From Halovivax sp. (GTDB taxonomy: Archaea; Halobacteriota; Halobacteria; Halobacteriales; Natrialbaceae): a stretch of DNA of 7,283 bases. The notes under the pieces were generated by a model that was not told the origin of the DNA, ran no database searches, and worked only from the letters and a program-made list of their open reading frames with translations. A program made the position numbers and the translations under genes. Below, one piece after another: positions 1 to 5,874 of this stretch. How positions within the stretch are numbered: the first letter of the stretch is position 1; each line of letters begins with the position of its first letter. The stretch spans positions 1 through 7,283 of the forward strand of contig SLIS01000278.1 in assembly GCA_007135505.1 (NCBI GenBank), written 5' to 3'.

Positions 1-1
1 C

Positions 2-85
2 CAGCACGACCACGACCACTGTCAGGCTTGTGCAGAAATTCTCCCGAAGTGTGCCGAATCCTGTCGAGCGATGGCGTCGCACTGA
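2..85 (+). CDS. C-terminal end of a DUF326/Csp-like four-helix-bundle copper-binding protein (5' end outside window)
   Basis: Only the last 27 codons are inside the window, read in frame 2 and ending at TGA 83-85. The tail starts with an alternating His-Asp run (HDHDH), followed by Cys at visible residues 7, 10, 17 and 21, giving CxxC-x6-CxxxC on what would be an amphipathic helix (CQACAEILPKCAESC). This spacing and the helical, Ala/Glu-rich setting match the last helix of DUF326 proteins. Their characterised relatives, the bacterial copper storage proteins (Csp), bind many Cu(I) ions through Cys lining a four-helix bundle. The next gene starts 5 bases after the stop, so the two are probably cotranscribed. 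The family call rests on a short fragment. Another Cys-rich metal protein, such as a small ferredoxin-like one, is less likely because the helix would carry neither Gly nor the CxxCxxC spacing. Confidence 0.7.
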   Translation, partial: QHDHDHCQACAEILPKCAESCRAMASH

Positions 86-90
86 TCGAT

Positions 91-669
91 ATGAACGCCG
101 GACCGGGCGATCCCGAGACGGAGCGAGCCGAGGACTCGGCGACGTGGCTCGGACTCGACGAGCGGGTCAAACCGCTCGTCCAGGCCGGGATCGTCCTCGG
201 AATCGGGATCGGCGGGTTCTTCGACGGGATCGTCCTTCACCAGCTGCTCCAGACCCACCACATGCTGTCGGCACGGACCGATACTACTGACCTCGCCGAC
301 ATCCAGTTGAACGTGGTCGTCGACGGACTATTTCACGTCGTGACGCTCGCCTTCACGCTCGTCGGAATCTGGCTCATCCTCAGGGCCTGGAAGCGACCCG
401 AGGTACCACCGTCGGGCCGGGTACTCGCCGGTTCTGCGCTCGGTGGCTGGGGGCTGTTCAACCTCGTCGAAGGGGTCGTGAACCACTACGTCCTCGTCCT
501 CCACCGCGTCTGGCCGGACGGCCCCGGCGGGGCGCTCGTCTGGGACGTGGCATTCCTGGCGTCCGGCGTGGTCCTTCTCGTGGTCGGGTATGTGCTTATC
601 AGAACCGCTGAGCCGGCCGATCCAGGGACACGAGACGAATCCAGACCGACCACCGACGGAGACGTTTGA
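91..669 (+). CDS. DUF2243 family four-helix membrane protein
   Basis: A 192-residue membrane protein with an acidic cytoplasmic-type N-terminus and four predicted helices at about residues 30-53, 78-99, 110-132 and 150-171, followed by a charged tail. The signature GFFDGIVLHQLLQTHHMLS (residues 42-60) and the later DGLFHVVT and NLVEGVVNHY segments identify the DUF2243 family. His50, 56, 57, 82, 132 and 138 lie in or next to membrane helices and could bind a metal or haem, but no biochemical role is established for the family. In-frame TTG (28) and GTG (49) codons would overlap the upstream gene. ATG 91, five bases after that gene's stop, is the best start. No TATA box lies just ahead of it, which fits transcription from the upstream copper-protein gene. 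The pairing suggests a role in metal traffic (inference). Confidence 0.85.
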   Translation: MNAGPGDPETERAEDSATWLGLDERVKPLVQAGIVLGIGIGGFFDGIVLHQLLQTHHMLSARTDTTDLADIQLNVVVDGLFHVVTLAFTLVGIWLILRAWKRPEVPPSGRVLAGSALGGWGLFNLVEGVVNHYVLVLHRVWPDGPGGALVWDVAFLASGVVLLVVGYVLIRTAEPADPGTRDESRPTTDGDV

Positions 670-733
670 CGGAACTTCAAACGGGAGACGACGATGTCGT
701 GGAGTACCGACGACGCGTGCAGCGAGAACCAAA

Positions 734-1879
734 TTAGTTCGCCGCGCAGTTGTTCGGCCCCAGTTCGAGCGACTGCGCTTCCTCGCTCAGCGCCTCTTCG
801 CCCCAGTTGATCGCCTTGATCTGATTGTAGTTCGCTGGTTCGTCGGAGAGGCCGTCGACGATCGTCTGGACGAACCGATCGCGGGCGTCCATGCCGAAGA
901 GTTCGTTGGAGGCCCGAAGTTCGTCGATCGTCGTCGCGAGCGGCCGGATCTCCTCGTCGCTCATGTGCCCCGGCAACACGACCGTCTCGTCGTTGCACGT
1001 GGCAAGCTCGTCGAGACTCTCGTAGAGTTCGTCCGCAGCCGTTCGGACGTCTGCCTCGTTCGTACCCTCCAGGTCGGGGCGCCCGACCCCTCGAATGAAC
1101 AGCGTGTCACCCGAGAGCAGGGCGTCTCCCCACCTGAGCGAGACGCTTCCGGGGGTGTGTCCAGGCGTGTGGAGCACGCCGAGGGACCGATCGCCGACGC
1201 TCACCCGGTCGCCGTCTTCGATCGACGCGAAGTCGTCGAGTTCGCCGGCGTCTTCCGGGTGGAGGTAATACGGCACGTCCCACTCTTTGGCCATGATCCG
1301 ACCGCCGCTGACGTGGTCTGCGTGGGCGTGCGTATCGATTGCGCCCACAAGTTCTACGTCCCGTGCGTCGGCGATCTCGTGATATCGCTCGACGTAGAGG
1401 CTCGGATCGACGACAACGCCCCGGCCGTCGGCTTCGACGAGGTAGGACACGCAGCCTGTACCGGGTCGGACGATTTGGGTGATGCCGTCGACGGTCGCTG
1501 TGTCGTCGCTCGCGGCGGCCTTGTCATCGAGCTCGTACGCGACGTGGACGCGGCCCCAGCCGTTCATGCCGTCCTCGAGCGACCGGGCATCGTACTCGCG
1601 ATCACGCAGGAACGCGGCGGCGTCGGCCGACGTGATGCCGGCGACGCAGACCACGGCGATCTCTCGATCGGCCGGGATGTCGTCGAGCGCCGCTTCGAGT
1701 CCACTCAGGTCGTTTTCGAGGAGCTCGTCGTAGATCGGGAGGTTGTGACTGCCGTCGACGTGCCACTCCTCGTACTCGGCCTCGCGACGCACGTCGAGGA
1801 CGAATAGTGCGTCGTCGTCGCGCCGAGTCGCCAACTCGTGGGCGTCGATCGTCGGTCGCTGCGATTCCGTATTGCTCAT
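734..1879 (-). CDS. Rhodanese / ETHE1-like metallo-beta-lactamase fusion (persulfide dioxygenase-like)
   Basis: A 381-residue soluble, acidic protein with two domains. Residues 8-115 form a rhodanese domain: LDVRREAEYEEWHVDGSHN ends its first half, and Cys78 heads the active-site loop CVAGITS, which would carry a persulfide. Residues about 133-310 form a metallo-beta-lactamase fold with THAHADH (His184, His186, Asp188, His189), TPGHTPGS (His241), SGDTLF (Asp258) and LPGH (His305). The GVGRPD motif after SGDTLF is typical of the ETHE1/persulfide dioxygenase branch, in which one iron is held by the equivalents of His184, His241 and Asp258 and glutathione or protein persulfide is oxidised to sulfite. 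A C-terminal extension ends in GPNNCAAN. ATG 1879 is chosen because a TATA box lies 26 bases upstream; the frame stays open to 1996 but with non-acidic sequence. Archaeal substrate unknown; hydroxyacylglutathione hydrolase is an older, less likely label. Confidence 0.88.
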   Translation of the reverse strand: MSNTESQRPTIDAHELATRRDDDALFVLDVRREAEYEEWHVDGSHNLPIYDELLENDLSGLEAALDDIPADREIAVVCVAGITSADAAAFLRDREYDARSLEDGMNGWGRVHVAYELDDKAAASDDTATVDGITQIVRPGTGCVSYLVEADGRGVVVDPSLYVERYHEIADARDVELVGAIDTHAHADHVSGGRIMAKEWDVPYYLHPEDAGELDDFASIEDGDRVSVGDRSLGVLHTPGHTPGSVSLRWGDALLSGDTLFIRGVGRPDLEGTNEADVRTAADELYESLDELATCNDETVVLPGHMSDEEIRPLATTIDELRASNELFGMDARDRFVQTIVDGLSDEPANYNQIKAINWGEEALSEEAQSLELGPNNCAAN

Positions 1880-1900
1880 GAACCACAATATTGAGGGTTC

Positions 1901-1910
1901 TAAATTTAAG
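1901..1910 (-). promoter_or_regulatory. TATA box of the rhodanese/metallo-beta-lactamase gene
   Basis: Read on the minus strand this is CTTAAATTTA, the most AT-rich stretch in the area. It is centred about 26 bases upstream of the ATG at 1879. That distance puts the transcription start at or next to the start codon, so the mRNA should be leaderless. No Shine-Dalgarno sequence is seen between them. Confidence 0.7.
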
Positions 1911-2242
1911 TCTGTGGGTCGGACGAGGCGGGAGGGACGCGAACCCAATTGGTGTCGGTCAGCGGTCGTCCTCATCGGGCGGATACGAACGACCACTCCG
2001 CGGAGCGGTGTCTCGACGTGTGGTTCGACGACTCGAAGTCGGTGGTACTACCGCGAAAACGGACTTCGCTACGAAACGCGTTCGCCGAGATTGCACATCA
2101 ATCGTCCCGCTCGACGCGGATTACGCCGTCGGCGTTCGGATAGCTATACACGGCTTTCACCGCTGACGCGGACTATCACGAACGGTACCCTCGATCGGTG
2201 TCGATCCACGTTCCGTATCGACTCGCCCTGGGTCACATTGTA
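1911..2242. other. Spacer of about 330 bases without a supported gene
   Basis: This stretch separates the divergent promoters of the rhodanese fusion and trxA. Plus-strand open frames cross it, but their translations are rich in Arg and Ser, unlike the acidic proteins around them, so they look like chance frames. A 20-codon minus-strand frame (2098-2160, GTG start) has an acidic end but no promoter. No RNA gene, repeat or mobile element was recognised. A TATA-like AGCTATAC (2148-2155) has no start codon at a fitting distance. The spacer is long for two divergent haloarchaeal genes and might hold decayed coding sequence or a small RNA, but nothing here proves either. Confidence 0.5.
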
Positions 2243-2250
2243 TTGTACAA
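2243..2250. promoter_or_regulatory. Palindrome TTGTACAA upstream of the trxA promoter (possible operator)
   Basis: A perfect 8-base palindrome lies 12 bases upstream of the trxA TATA box, next to a partial copy (TTGTA at 2239-2243). The position is right for an activator or repressor site beside the TFB-recognition element. Eight bases is short, so the functional call is an inference. Confidence 0.35.
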
Positions 2251-2262
2251 CTCTCGCAAAAC

Positions 2263-2271
2263 TCTTATATG
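2263..2271 (+). promoter_or_regulatory. TATA box of the trxA-trxB operon
   Basis: CTTATATG is centred about 28 bases before the ATG at 2295 and preceded by an A-rich stretch (CGCAAAACT, 2256-2264) at the place of the TFB-recognition element. The layout predicts a leaderless or almost leaderless trxAB transcript. Confidence 0.75.
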
Positions 2272-2294
2272 CGCCCGACTCGTACCTCGGGGTG

Positions 2295-2657
2295 ATGGTA
2301 ACTGAGACTTCCAGTACAGCGAACGCAGAATCGATCGACAACCCGGTCTACATCGAGGGAAGCGATCACCTCGAATCCGTCGTCGACGAGCACGACGTGG
2401 TCCTCACCGACTTCTACGCGGACTGGTGTGGCCCGTGTCAGATGATCGCACCGACGCTCGAGAAGCTCGCGGCCGAGACCGACGCCGTGATTGCGAAGGT
2501 AGACGTCGACGCACACCAGCCGCTCGCGGCGGAGTACGGCGTGCGCGGCGTCCCGACGCTGGTGCTCTTCGCGAACGGTGAGCAGGCAGAACAGCACACG
2601 GGTGCACTGCCCGAAGACCGACTGCGCGACCTGATCGAGGGCTACACGTCGGAATGA
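2295..2657 (+). CDS. trxA: Thioredoxin
   Basis: A 120-residue cytoplasmic thioredoxin. It reduces protein disulfides and is itself recharged by thioredoxin reductase. The redox site WCGPC is at residues 44-48 in the usual setting (DFYADWCGPCQMIAP), and the cis-proline loop GVPT has Pro87 facing it. KVDVDAHQPLA and the C-terminal GALPEDRLRDLIEG segment complete the fold. About 20 extra acidic N-terminal residues precede the core, giving a length slightly above the usual 105-110. ATG 2295 is chosen because the TATA box is 28 bases upstream; GTG 2292 is in frame directly before it and cannot be ruled out. The stop overlaps the trxB start (ATGA), so the two are translated from one mRNA and probably coupled. 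Having its own reductase in the operon marks it as a main electron donor rather than a specialised variant. Confidence 0.96.
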   Translation: MVTETSSTANAESIDNPVYIEGSDHLESVVDEHDVVLTDFYADWCGPCQMIAPTLEKLAAETDAVIAKVDVDAHQPLAAEYGVRGVPTLVLFANGEQAEQHTGALPEDRLRDLIEGYTSE

Positions 2658-3688
2658 GTGACGTGACTGCCGATACCACAGTCCGCGACGTCGTCATCGT
2701 CGGCTCCGGTGTCGCCGGCCTCTCGGCAGCCGTTTACGCCGCGCGAGCCGATTACGAGCCGCTGGTCCTCGAGGGGCCCGAACCTGGCGGCCAGCTCACC
2801 CTGACCACCGACGTCGAGAACTTCCTCGGCTTTCCCGAGGGCGTCGGTGGCATGGAGCTGATCCAGCGCGGGAAGGAACAAGCCGAACGCTTCGGCGCCG
2901 AGTTCACCCACGGGACTGTCGAGGACGCCGCACTCGGGGATCGGCCGTTCGAACTCGCTCTCTCGAACGGTGAGACGATCCGAACGCGGGGTCTGATCGT
3001 CGCGACGGGGGCGAGCGCCCGCTGGGTCGGCGCGGAGAACGAGGACGAGTTGATGGGCTACGGTCTCTCGACGTGTGCGACCTGTGACGGCGCGTTCCAC
3101 CGCGGCGACGACGTGCTCGTCGTCGGCGGCGGCGACAGCGCGATGGAAGAGGCTCTCTTCCTCACGAAATTCGCCGATAGCGTGACCATCGTCCACCGTC
3201 GCGAGGAACTTCGCGCCTCGGACATCATGGCCCAGCGTGCCCGGGACGAGGAGAAGATCTCGTTCCGCTGGAACACCGAGCTCCTCGAAATCCACGGCTC
3301 ACAGGAGGAAGGCGTCACCGGCGCGACCCTGGTCCACCACCCCGAGGGCTACCCGACGGACCGGTATGACGACGGCGAGGACGTCGAGCTGGACACCGTC
3401 GACGTCGGCGGCATTTTCTACGGCGTCGGTCACGTCCCGAACACCGAGTTCCTCGCGGAGACGCCGGTTCCACTCGACGATTCCGGTCACCTGCTGACTC
3501 GAGAAGGGATGACGACCGAAACGGCCGTCGAGGGCGTCTTCGGAGCCGGCGACGTGATGGACCCCGACTATCGGCAGGCGATCACTGCAGCCGGAACCGG
3601 GAGTATGGCCGCCCTCGACGCCGAAGAGTGGCTCGATGCGCTCGAAAACGCCACCGCAGAGCCCGCACCACCGATCGAGGTCGCGTAG
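2654..3688 (+). CDS. trxB: Thioredoxin-disulfide reductase (NADPH, FAD)
   Basis: A 344-residue low-molecular-weight flavoprotein that passes electrons from NADPH through FAD and a cysteine pair to thioredoxin. The N-terminal FAD site is VIVGSGVAGLSAA (residues 14-26). The redox pair is Cys141/Cys144 in CATCDG. The NADPH domain has GGGDSAMEEA (158-167) and HRREELR (181-187), whose HRRxxxR pattern in bacterial TrxB reads the 2'-phosphate of NADPH, so NADPH is preferred over NADH. The C-terminal FAD motif is GVFGAGDVMD (294-303), followed by YRQAITAAGTGSMAALDA. It is some 20 residues longer than E. coli TrxB, owing to an acidic loop at about 229-247 and a Pro/Ala-rich tail; such acidic insertions are common in halophiles. 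Its ATG lies inside the trxA stop (ATGA), which strongly fixes the start and implies coupled translation. Confidence 0.95.
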   Translation: MSDVTADTTVRDVVIVGSGVAGLSAAVYAARADYEPLVLEGPEPGGQLTLTTDVENFLGFPEGVGGMELIQRGKEQAERFGAEFTHGTVEDAALGDRPFELALSNGETIRTRGLIVATGASARWVGAENEDELMGYGLSTCATCDGAFHRGDDVLVVGGGDSAMEEALFLTKFADSVTIVHRREELRASDIMAQRARDEEKISFRWNTELLEIHGSQEEGVTGATLVHHPEGYPTDRYDDGEDVELDTVDVGGIFYGVGHVPNTEFLAETPVPLDDSGHLLTREGMTTETAVEGVFGAGDVMDPDYRQAITAAGTGSMAALDAEEWLDALENATAEPAPPIEVA

Positions 3689-3825
3689 GGCGGACTGTCC
3701 GGACCGGTCTCCATCTCCCGCTGCGCTGTCTTCCGATTTTCACCAGTACCGAGATTTGCACCAATAGCGAGAGCTGTCTACCGACTACGAAGGCCGATCC
3801 GGAGACTGGCCCCGTCGAGTGCGGC

Positions 3826-4206
3826 TCACCGAGCGTGTTCCTCGAGAACCGTTCCGACGGCCGTCGCGACCTCGTGAAACTCGTTCAGGTTGAGCGGATC
3901 GGTCGTCACGAAGACGCCCCGGTCGCCGCGGACGATCCGTGTGAGGTATCCCGCCTCGAACGCTCTGATCGTAAACCCGTAGTCGCCGAGTTCGGTGTCG
4001 CCGTAGGTTCGGCGTGATCGGAACCCGCCCCGTTCGTCCGCGACGAACCGGTCGAGGTCTGCGTCACGTTCGAGATCGTCACGGAGATACAGCTGCTCGT
4101 GGTCGGATTCGGTGAATACGGTGACACTTCGGAGGTCGTCCCCGATTGCGGTTCGACAGACGGTGACCAGTTCTTCGTACAGCGAGTCTTCGTTCGTCGA
4201 TCCCAT
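3826..4206 (-). CDS. DUF7522-like small haloarchaeal protein of unknown function
   Basis: A 126-residue soluble acidic protein with no membrane segment. The features are an N-terminal helix ending VCRTAIGDDLRSVTVFT (16-32), a HEQLYLRDDLERDADLDRF block (36-54), a TELGDYGFTIRAFEAGYL stretch (71-88) and GVFVTTDPL (97-105). From memory these match the haloarchaeal family now called DUF7522. No catalytic residues are evident; the alternating strand-helix pattern suggests a compact alpha/beta fold, possibly ligand-sensing. ATG 4206 is chosen because a TATA-like box lies about 31 bases upstream and the frame before it (open to 4359) is not acidic. It is divergent from a UspA gene with 112 bases between, so the two may share control, and convergent with trxB. 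Confidence 0.7.
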   Translation of the reverse strand: MGSTNEDSLYEELVTVCRTAIGDDLRSVTVFTESDHEQLYLRDDLERDADLDRFVADERGGFRSRRTYGDTELGDYGFTIRAFEAGYLTRIVRGDRGVFVTTDPLNLNEFHEVATAVGTVLEEHAR

Positions 4207-4233
4207 CTTTGCGTGAACTACGGGATAGAGCCA

Positions 4234-4241
4234 CAAATAGT
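4234..4241 (-). promoter_or_regulatory. TATA-like box of the DUF7522-like gene
   Basis: The minus-strand sequence ACTATTTG is centred about 31 bases before the ATG at 4206. It is AT-rich but imperfect. It lies in the 112-base divergent spacer shared with the uspA gene at 4319. Confidence 0.45.
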
Positions 4242-4285
4242 TCGCCCAGCCGATTGCGTTCGACACCGATTGCGGTACTCGGACT

Positions 4286-4294
4286 ACGTTTTTG
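4286..4294 (+). promoter_or_regulatory. TATA-like box of the first uspA gene
   Basis: The T-run in CGTTTTTG is centred about 29 bases before the ATG at 4319, which fits a leaderless transcript. It sits about 45 bases from the opposite-facing box of the DUF7522-like gene. Confidence 0.5.
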
Positions 4295-4318
4295 TCAGTC
4301 GACAGCGAACGGCCACCC

Positions 4319-4735
4319 ATGGACATTGTCGTTCCAATAGACGAGTCGGATCCGGCCATGCAGGCAGTAGAGCACGCGGTCAGCGAGTATCCCGACGCCC
4401 GAGTGACCGTAATTCACGTCATCAACCCGAATATCGGTATGTACGGAGAGGGTGCCGTCTACGCGTACGATTCGCTGCTCGAGGCGCGTCAGTCGGCTGC
4501 GGACACGTTGTTCGAGTCGGCCGGCGAGCTGGCCGACGAATACGATCGGTCCATCGAAACCGAAACCGTCGTCGGCCTACCGGCTCGCGAAATCGTTCGA
4601 TTCGCGGACGAGGGCGCGTACGATCACATCGTCATGGGCAGTCACGGCCGCTCGGGTGCCTCGCGCGTTTTACTCGGTAGCGTTGCCGAGCAGGTGGTCC
4701 GACGCGCACCCGTTCCCGTAACCGTCGTCCGGTGA
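4319..4735 (+). CDS. Universal stress protein, UspA family (first of three)
   Basis: A single-domain 138-residue Usp protein with the Rossmann-like alpha/beta fold, expected to act as a cytoplasmic dimer. The first strand ends with the nucleotide-contacting Asp8 (IVVPIDES), the second strand is VTVIHV, and the C-terminal half carries the ATP-binding motif G-x2-G-x9-G-S: Gly107, Gly110, Gly120 and Ser121 within MGSHGRSGASRVLLGSVAE. This motif marks the ATP-binding subgroup rather than the UspA type that does not bind ATP. ATG 4319 is preferred to the upstream in-frame TTG 4292 because it starts exactly at the fold and has a TATA-like box 29 bases before it. It faces the second usp gene tail to tail (87-base gap) and shares with it nearly the whole C-terminal third. 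The physiological signal is unknown. Confidence 0.92.
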   Translation: MDIVVPIDESDPAMQAVEHAVSEYPDARVTVIHVINPNIGMYGEGAVYAYDSLLEARQSAADTLFESAGELADEYDRSIETETVVGLPAREIVRFADEGAYDHIVMGSHGRSGASRVLLGSVAEQVVRRAPVPVTVVR

Positions 4736-4929
4736 CGTCGGCCGACGCTGGTTCCGTCGCCCGGCTGATCGCGGGTCAATCCATCGGGACATCACGCTCG
4801 GTGTAGTCGTCTTCAGTCTCGCTTATCTGACGATCGTCACCGGGCAGGGAGCACGACGGACGACCGTCTCGGCGACGCTGCCCAGGAGGATTCGCGAAAC
4901 GCCGGATCGGCCGTGACTGCCCATGACGA
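4629..4929. repeat. Imperfect inverted repeat formed by the facing 3' ends of two usp genes
   Basis: The 3' parts of the two convergent usp genes are related in sequence. A 22-base identical core at 4629-4650 recurs in inverted orientation at 4908-4929; it encodes the VMGSHGR segment in both. About 110 bases on each side are similar at lower identity around a roughly 260-base centre. It most likely arose by inverted duplication followed by divergence, or by purifying selection on the ATP-binding motif. Confidence 0.75.
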
Positions 4930-5257
4930 GGTGGTCGACGTCGTGGTCGGTGGCGTACTCGACGATCGTTCGCGCCGGACGACCGGTTTCGACGACGGTT
5001 TCGATCTCGACGTCCCCTCCAGTCGCGGCCTCGACGTATGCACGTGCCTCAGCACAGCGATTCTCACCGTCTTCTTTCGCGCGGTCGTACCCGTCCGTGT
5101 CGGCGTAGCCGCCAGCTGCCGACCAGTAGACCACTTCATTCGGATCGATTACGTGGATGACTGTGAGTCGGTCGGCGGTGGTGTGCTCTACGACGTGTTC
5201 GAGAGCGTCCCACGCGGGCTCTGAATCGTCGAGTGGGACGAGAACGTGCGTTTCCAT
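4823..5257 (-). CDS. Universal stress protein, UspA family (second of three)
   Basis: A 144-residue single-domain Usp protein. It has the first strand HVLVPLDDSEPAW with Asp10, the second strand LTVIHVIDPN, and the complete ATP-binding motif at Gly113, Gly116, Gly126 and Ser127 in MGSHGRSGVSRILLGSVAE. Compared with the first usp it has a more acidic middle (residues 52-70) and Cys68 and Cys138, the latter in the last strand (APCPVTIVR). The likeness to the facing gene over the last 38 residues is far greater than to the third usp, so these two are the closer paralogues. ATG 5257 begins the fold; the longer frame, open to 5353, has a non-acidic sequence. No clear TATA box lies at the expected distance, and only AGGT about ten bases upstream could serve as a weak ribosome site, so expression may differ from the first copy. 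Confidence 0.92.
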   Translation of the reverse strand: METHVLVPLDDSEPAWDALEHVVEHTTADRLTVIHVIDPNEVVYWSAAGGYADTDGYDRAKEDGENRCAEARAYVEAATGGDVEIETVVETGRPARTIVEYATDHDVDHLVMGSHGRSGVSRILLGSVAETVVRRAPCPVTIVR

Positions 5258-5323
5258 GGTCGACCTACGGGGGCCGAGCGGAAGGGTCTGCGAGTCGGTT
5301 CCCGGGGGCGTAGAACGTCCGCT

Positions 5324-5332
5324 CGTTTTACA
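5324..5332 (+). promoter_or_regulatory. TATA box of the membrane protein gene
   Basis: GTTTTACAA is centred about 28 bases before the ATG at 5356. This supports that ATG over the in-frame GTG at 5338, which would start only a few bases after the box, and it predicts a leaderless transcript. Confidence 0.6.
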
Positions 5333-5355
5333 ATACTGTGGACGGACGGTCACGT

Positions 5356-5784
5356 ATGGCGACGGATCGTCCCAGCGTCGAACTCGTGGTGCTGCTGGCT
5401 CTGTGCGTCCTGACGACGGTCGTCATTCACGGTGTCTACGTCCCACAGTTTGGCCCGAACGAGTACCTGGCGGTGCTGCCGTACCTGGTCGCTGGCTGGA
5501 TCGCGTACACGGTGGGCTTCTACGCCATCGCTCGGCTCGTCTCGAACCCCGCCGAGTTGCCCAGCATGCGCGCGGCCGACATAGGGGTCGCCCTCGTCCT
5601 GTTGACGCTGTTGCTCGCCGGCGCGCTCGGGAATTATGGGTTCACCCCCCGGACCGTCCCCTCCGTCTACAGCGGCCTGGCGGTCGGCCTGTATGCCGGG
5701 CTGGCGCTGATCGGCTGGTCGCTCGGACAGCGAACGAGAGCGGTCAATCGCATCGTCGCGGGAGAGACGGGGCAAGGCCGCTAG
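5356..5784 (+). CDS. Small four-helix membrane protein of unknown function
   Basis: I do not recognise a named family. The 142-residue protein has a short N-terminus (MATDRPS) and four hydrophobic segments at about residues 9-29, 38-61, 73-93 and 104-124, with a basic C-terminal tail (QRTRAVNRIV). The positive tail places the C-terminus in the cytoplasm, and with four helices the N-terminus would also be inside. The first outer loop holds VPQFGPNEYL and the second GNYGFTPRTVPSVYS, both rich in Tyr, Phe and Pro. There is no signal peptide and no conserved Cys or His cluster, so a metal or redox site is unlikely. It is divergent from the second usp gene (98 bases) and convergent with the third, which suggests a membrane-stress setting but proves no link. 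Confidence 0.8.
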   Translation: MATDRPSVELVVLLALCVLTTVVIHGVYVPQFGPNEYLAVLPYLVAGWIAYTVGFYAIARLVSNPAELPSMRAADIGVALVLLTLLLAGALGNYGFTPRTVPSVYSGLAVGLYAGLALIGWSLGQRTRAVNRIVAGETGQGR

Positions 5785-5874
5785 CGGCCACGAACACTCA
5801 CCTGAACGGCAGCGGACGAGTCCTCGACCACGGTAATTCCTTGGCTGTGGTACACAGGCGAAGGCGACGGCAAC

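Noticed and set aside
22..261. Minus-strand frame over the start of the DUF2243 gene
   Set aside because: Its acidic look is the antisense of Arg/Ser-coding codons; it overlaps both the copper-protein tail and DUF2243, each with family motifs.
590..1807. Long plus-strand open frame (405 codons) opposite the rhodanese fusion
   Set aside because: It is the antisense shadow of a gene with clear rhodanese and metallo-beta-lactamase motifs. Its own translation shows no family motif, and long antisense frames are normal in GC-rich haloarchaeal DNA.
2098..2160. 20-codon minus-strand frame with a GTG start and an acidic end (VIRVERDD)
   Set aside because: No promoter at the right distance, no ribosome site, a stop codon just upstream, and no recognised family; too short to call a gene.
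1872..2294. N-terminal extension of thioredoxin by 141 residues
   Set aside because: The added sequence is Arg- and Ser-rich, unlike the acidic mature protein, and the TATA box at 2263-2271 lies inside it, which places the true start at 2295.
2642..3295. Minus-strand frame of 217 codons opposite trxB
   Set aside because: Complement of an unmistakable TrxB; no promoter and no motif of its own.
3689..3825. Spacer between convergent trxB and the DUF7522-like gene
   Set aside because: No frame with haloarchaeal character. A short TTTT at 3736-3739 could help termination of trxB but is too weak to annotate.
4293..4304. TGTC-4-GACA inverted repeat between the TATA-like box and the start of the first usp gene
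   Set aside because: Arms of four bases containing a GTCGAC site are common by chance in this composition.
4736..4747. Palindrome CGTCGGCCGACG right after the first usp stop codon, as a terminator
   Set aside because: Only a 4-base stem if folded and no T-run follows. Archaeal termination relies on T-rich tracts, so it is not supported.
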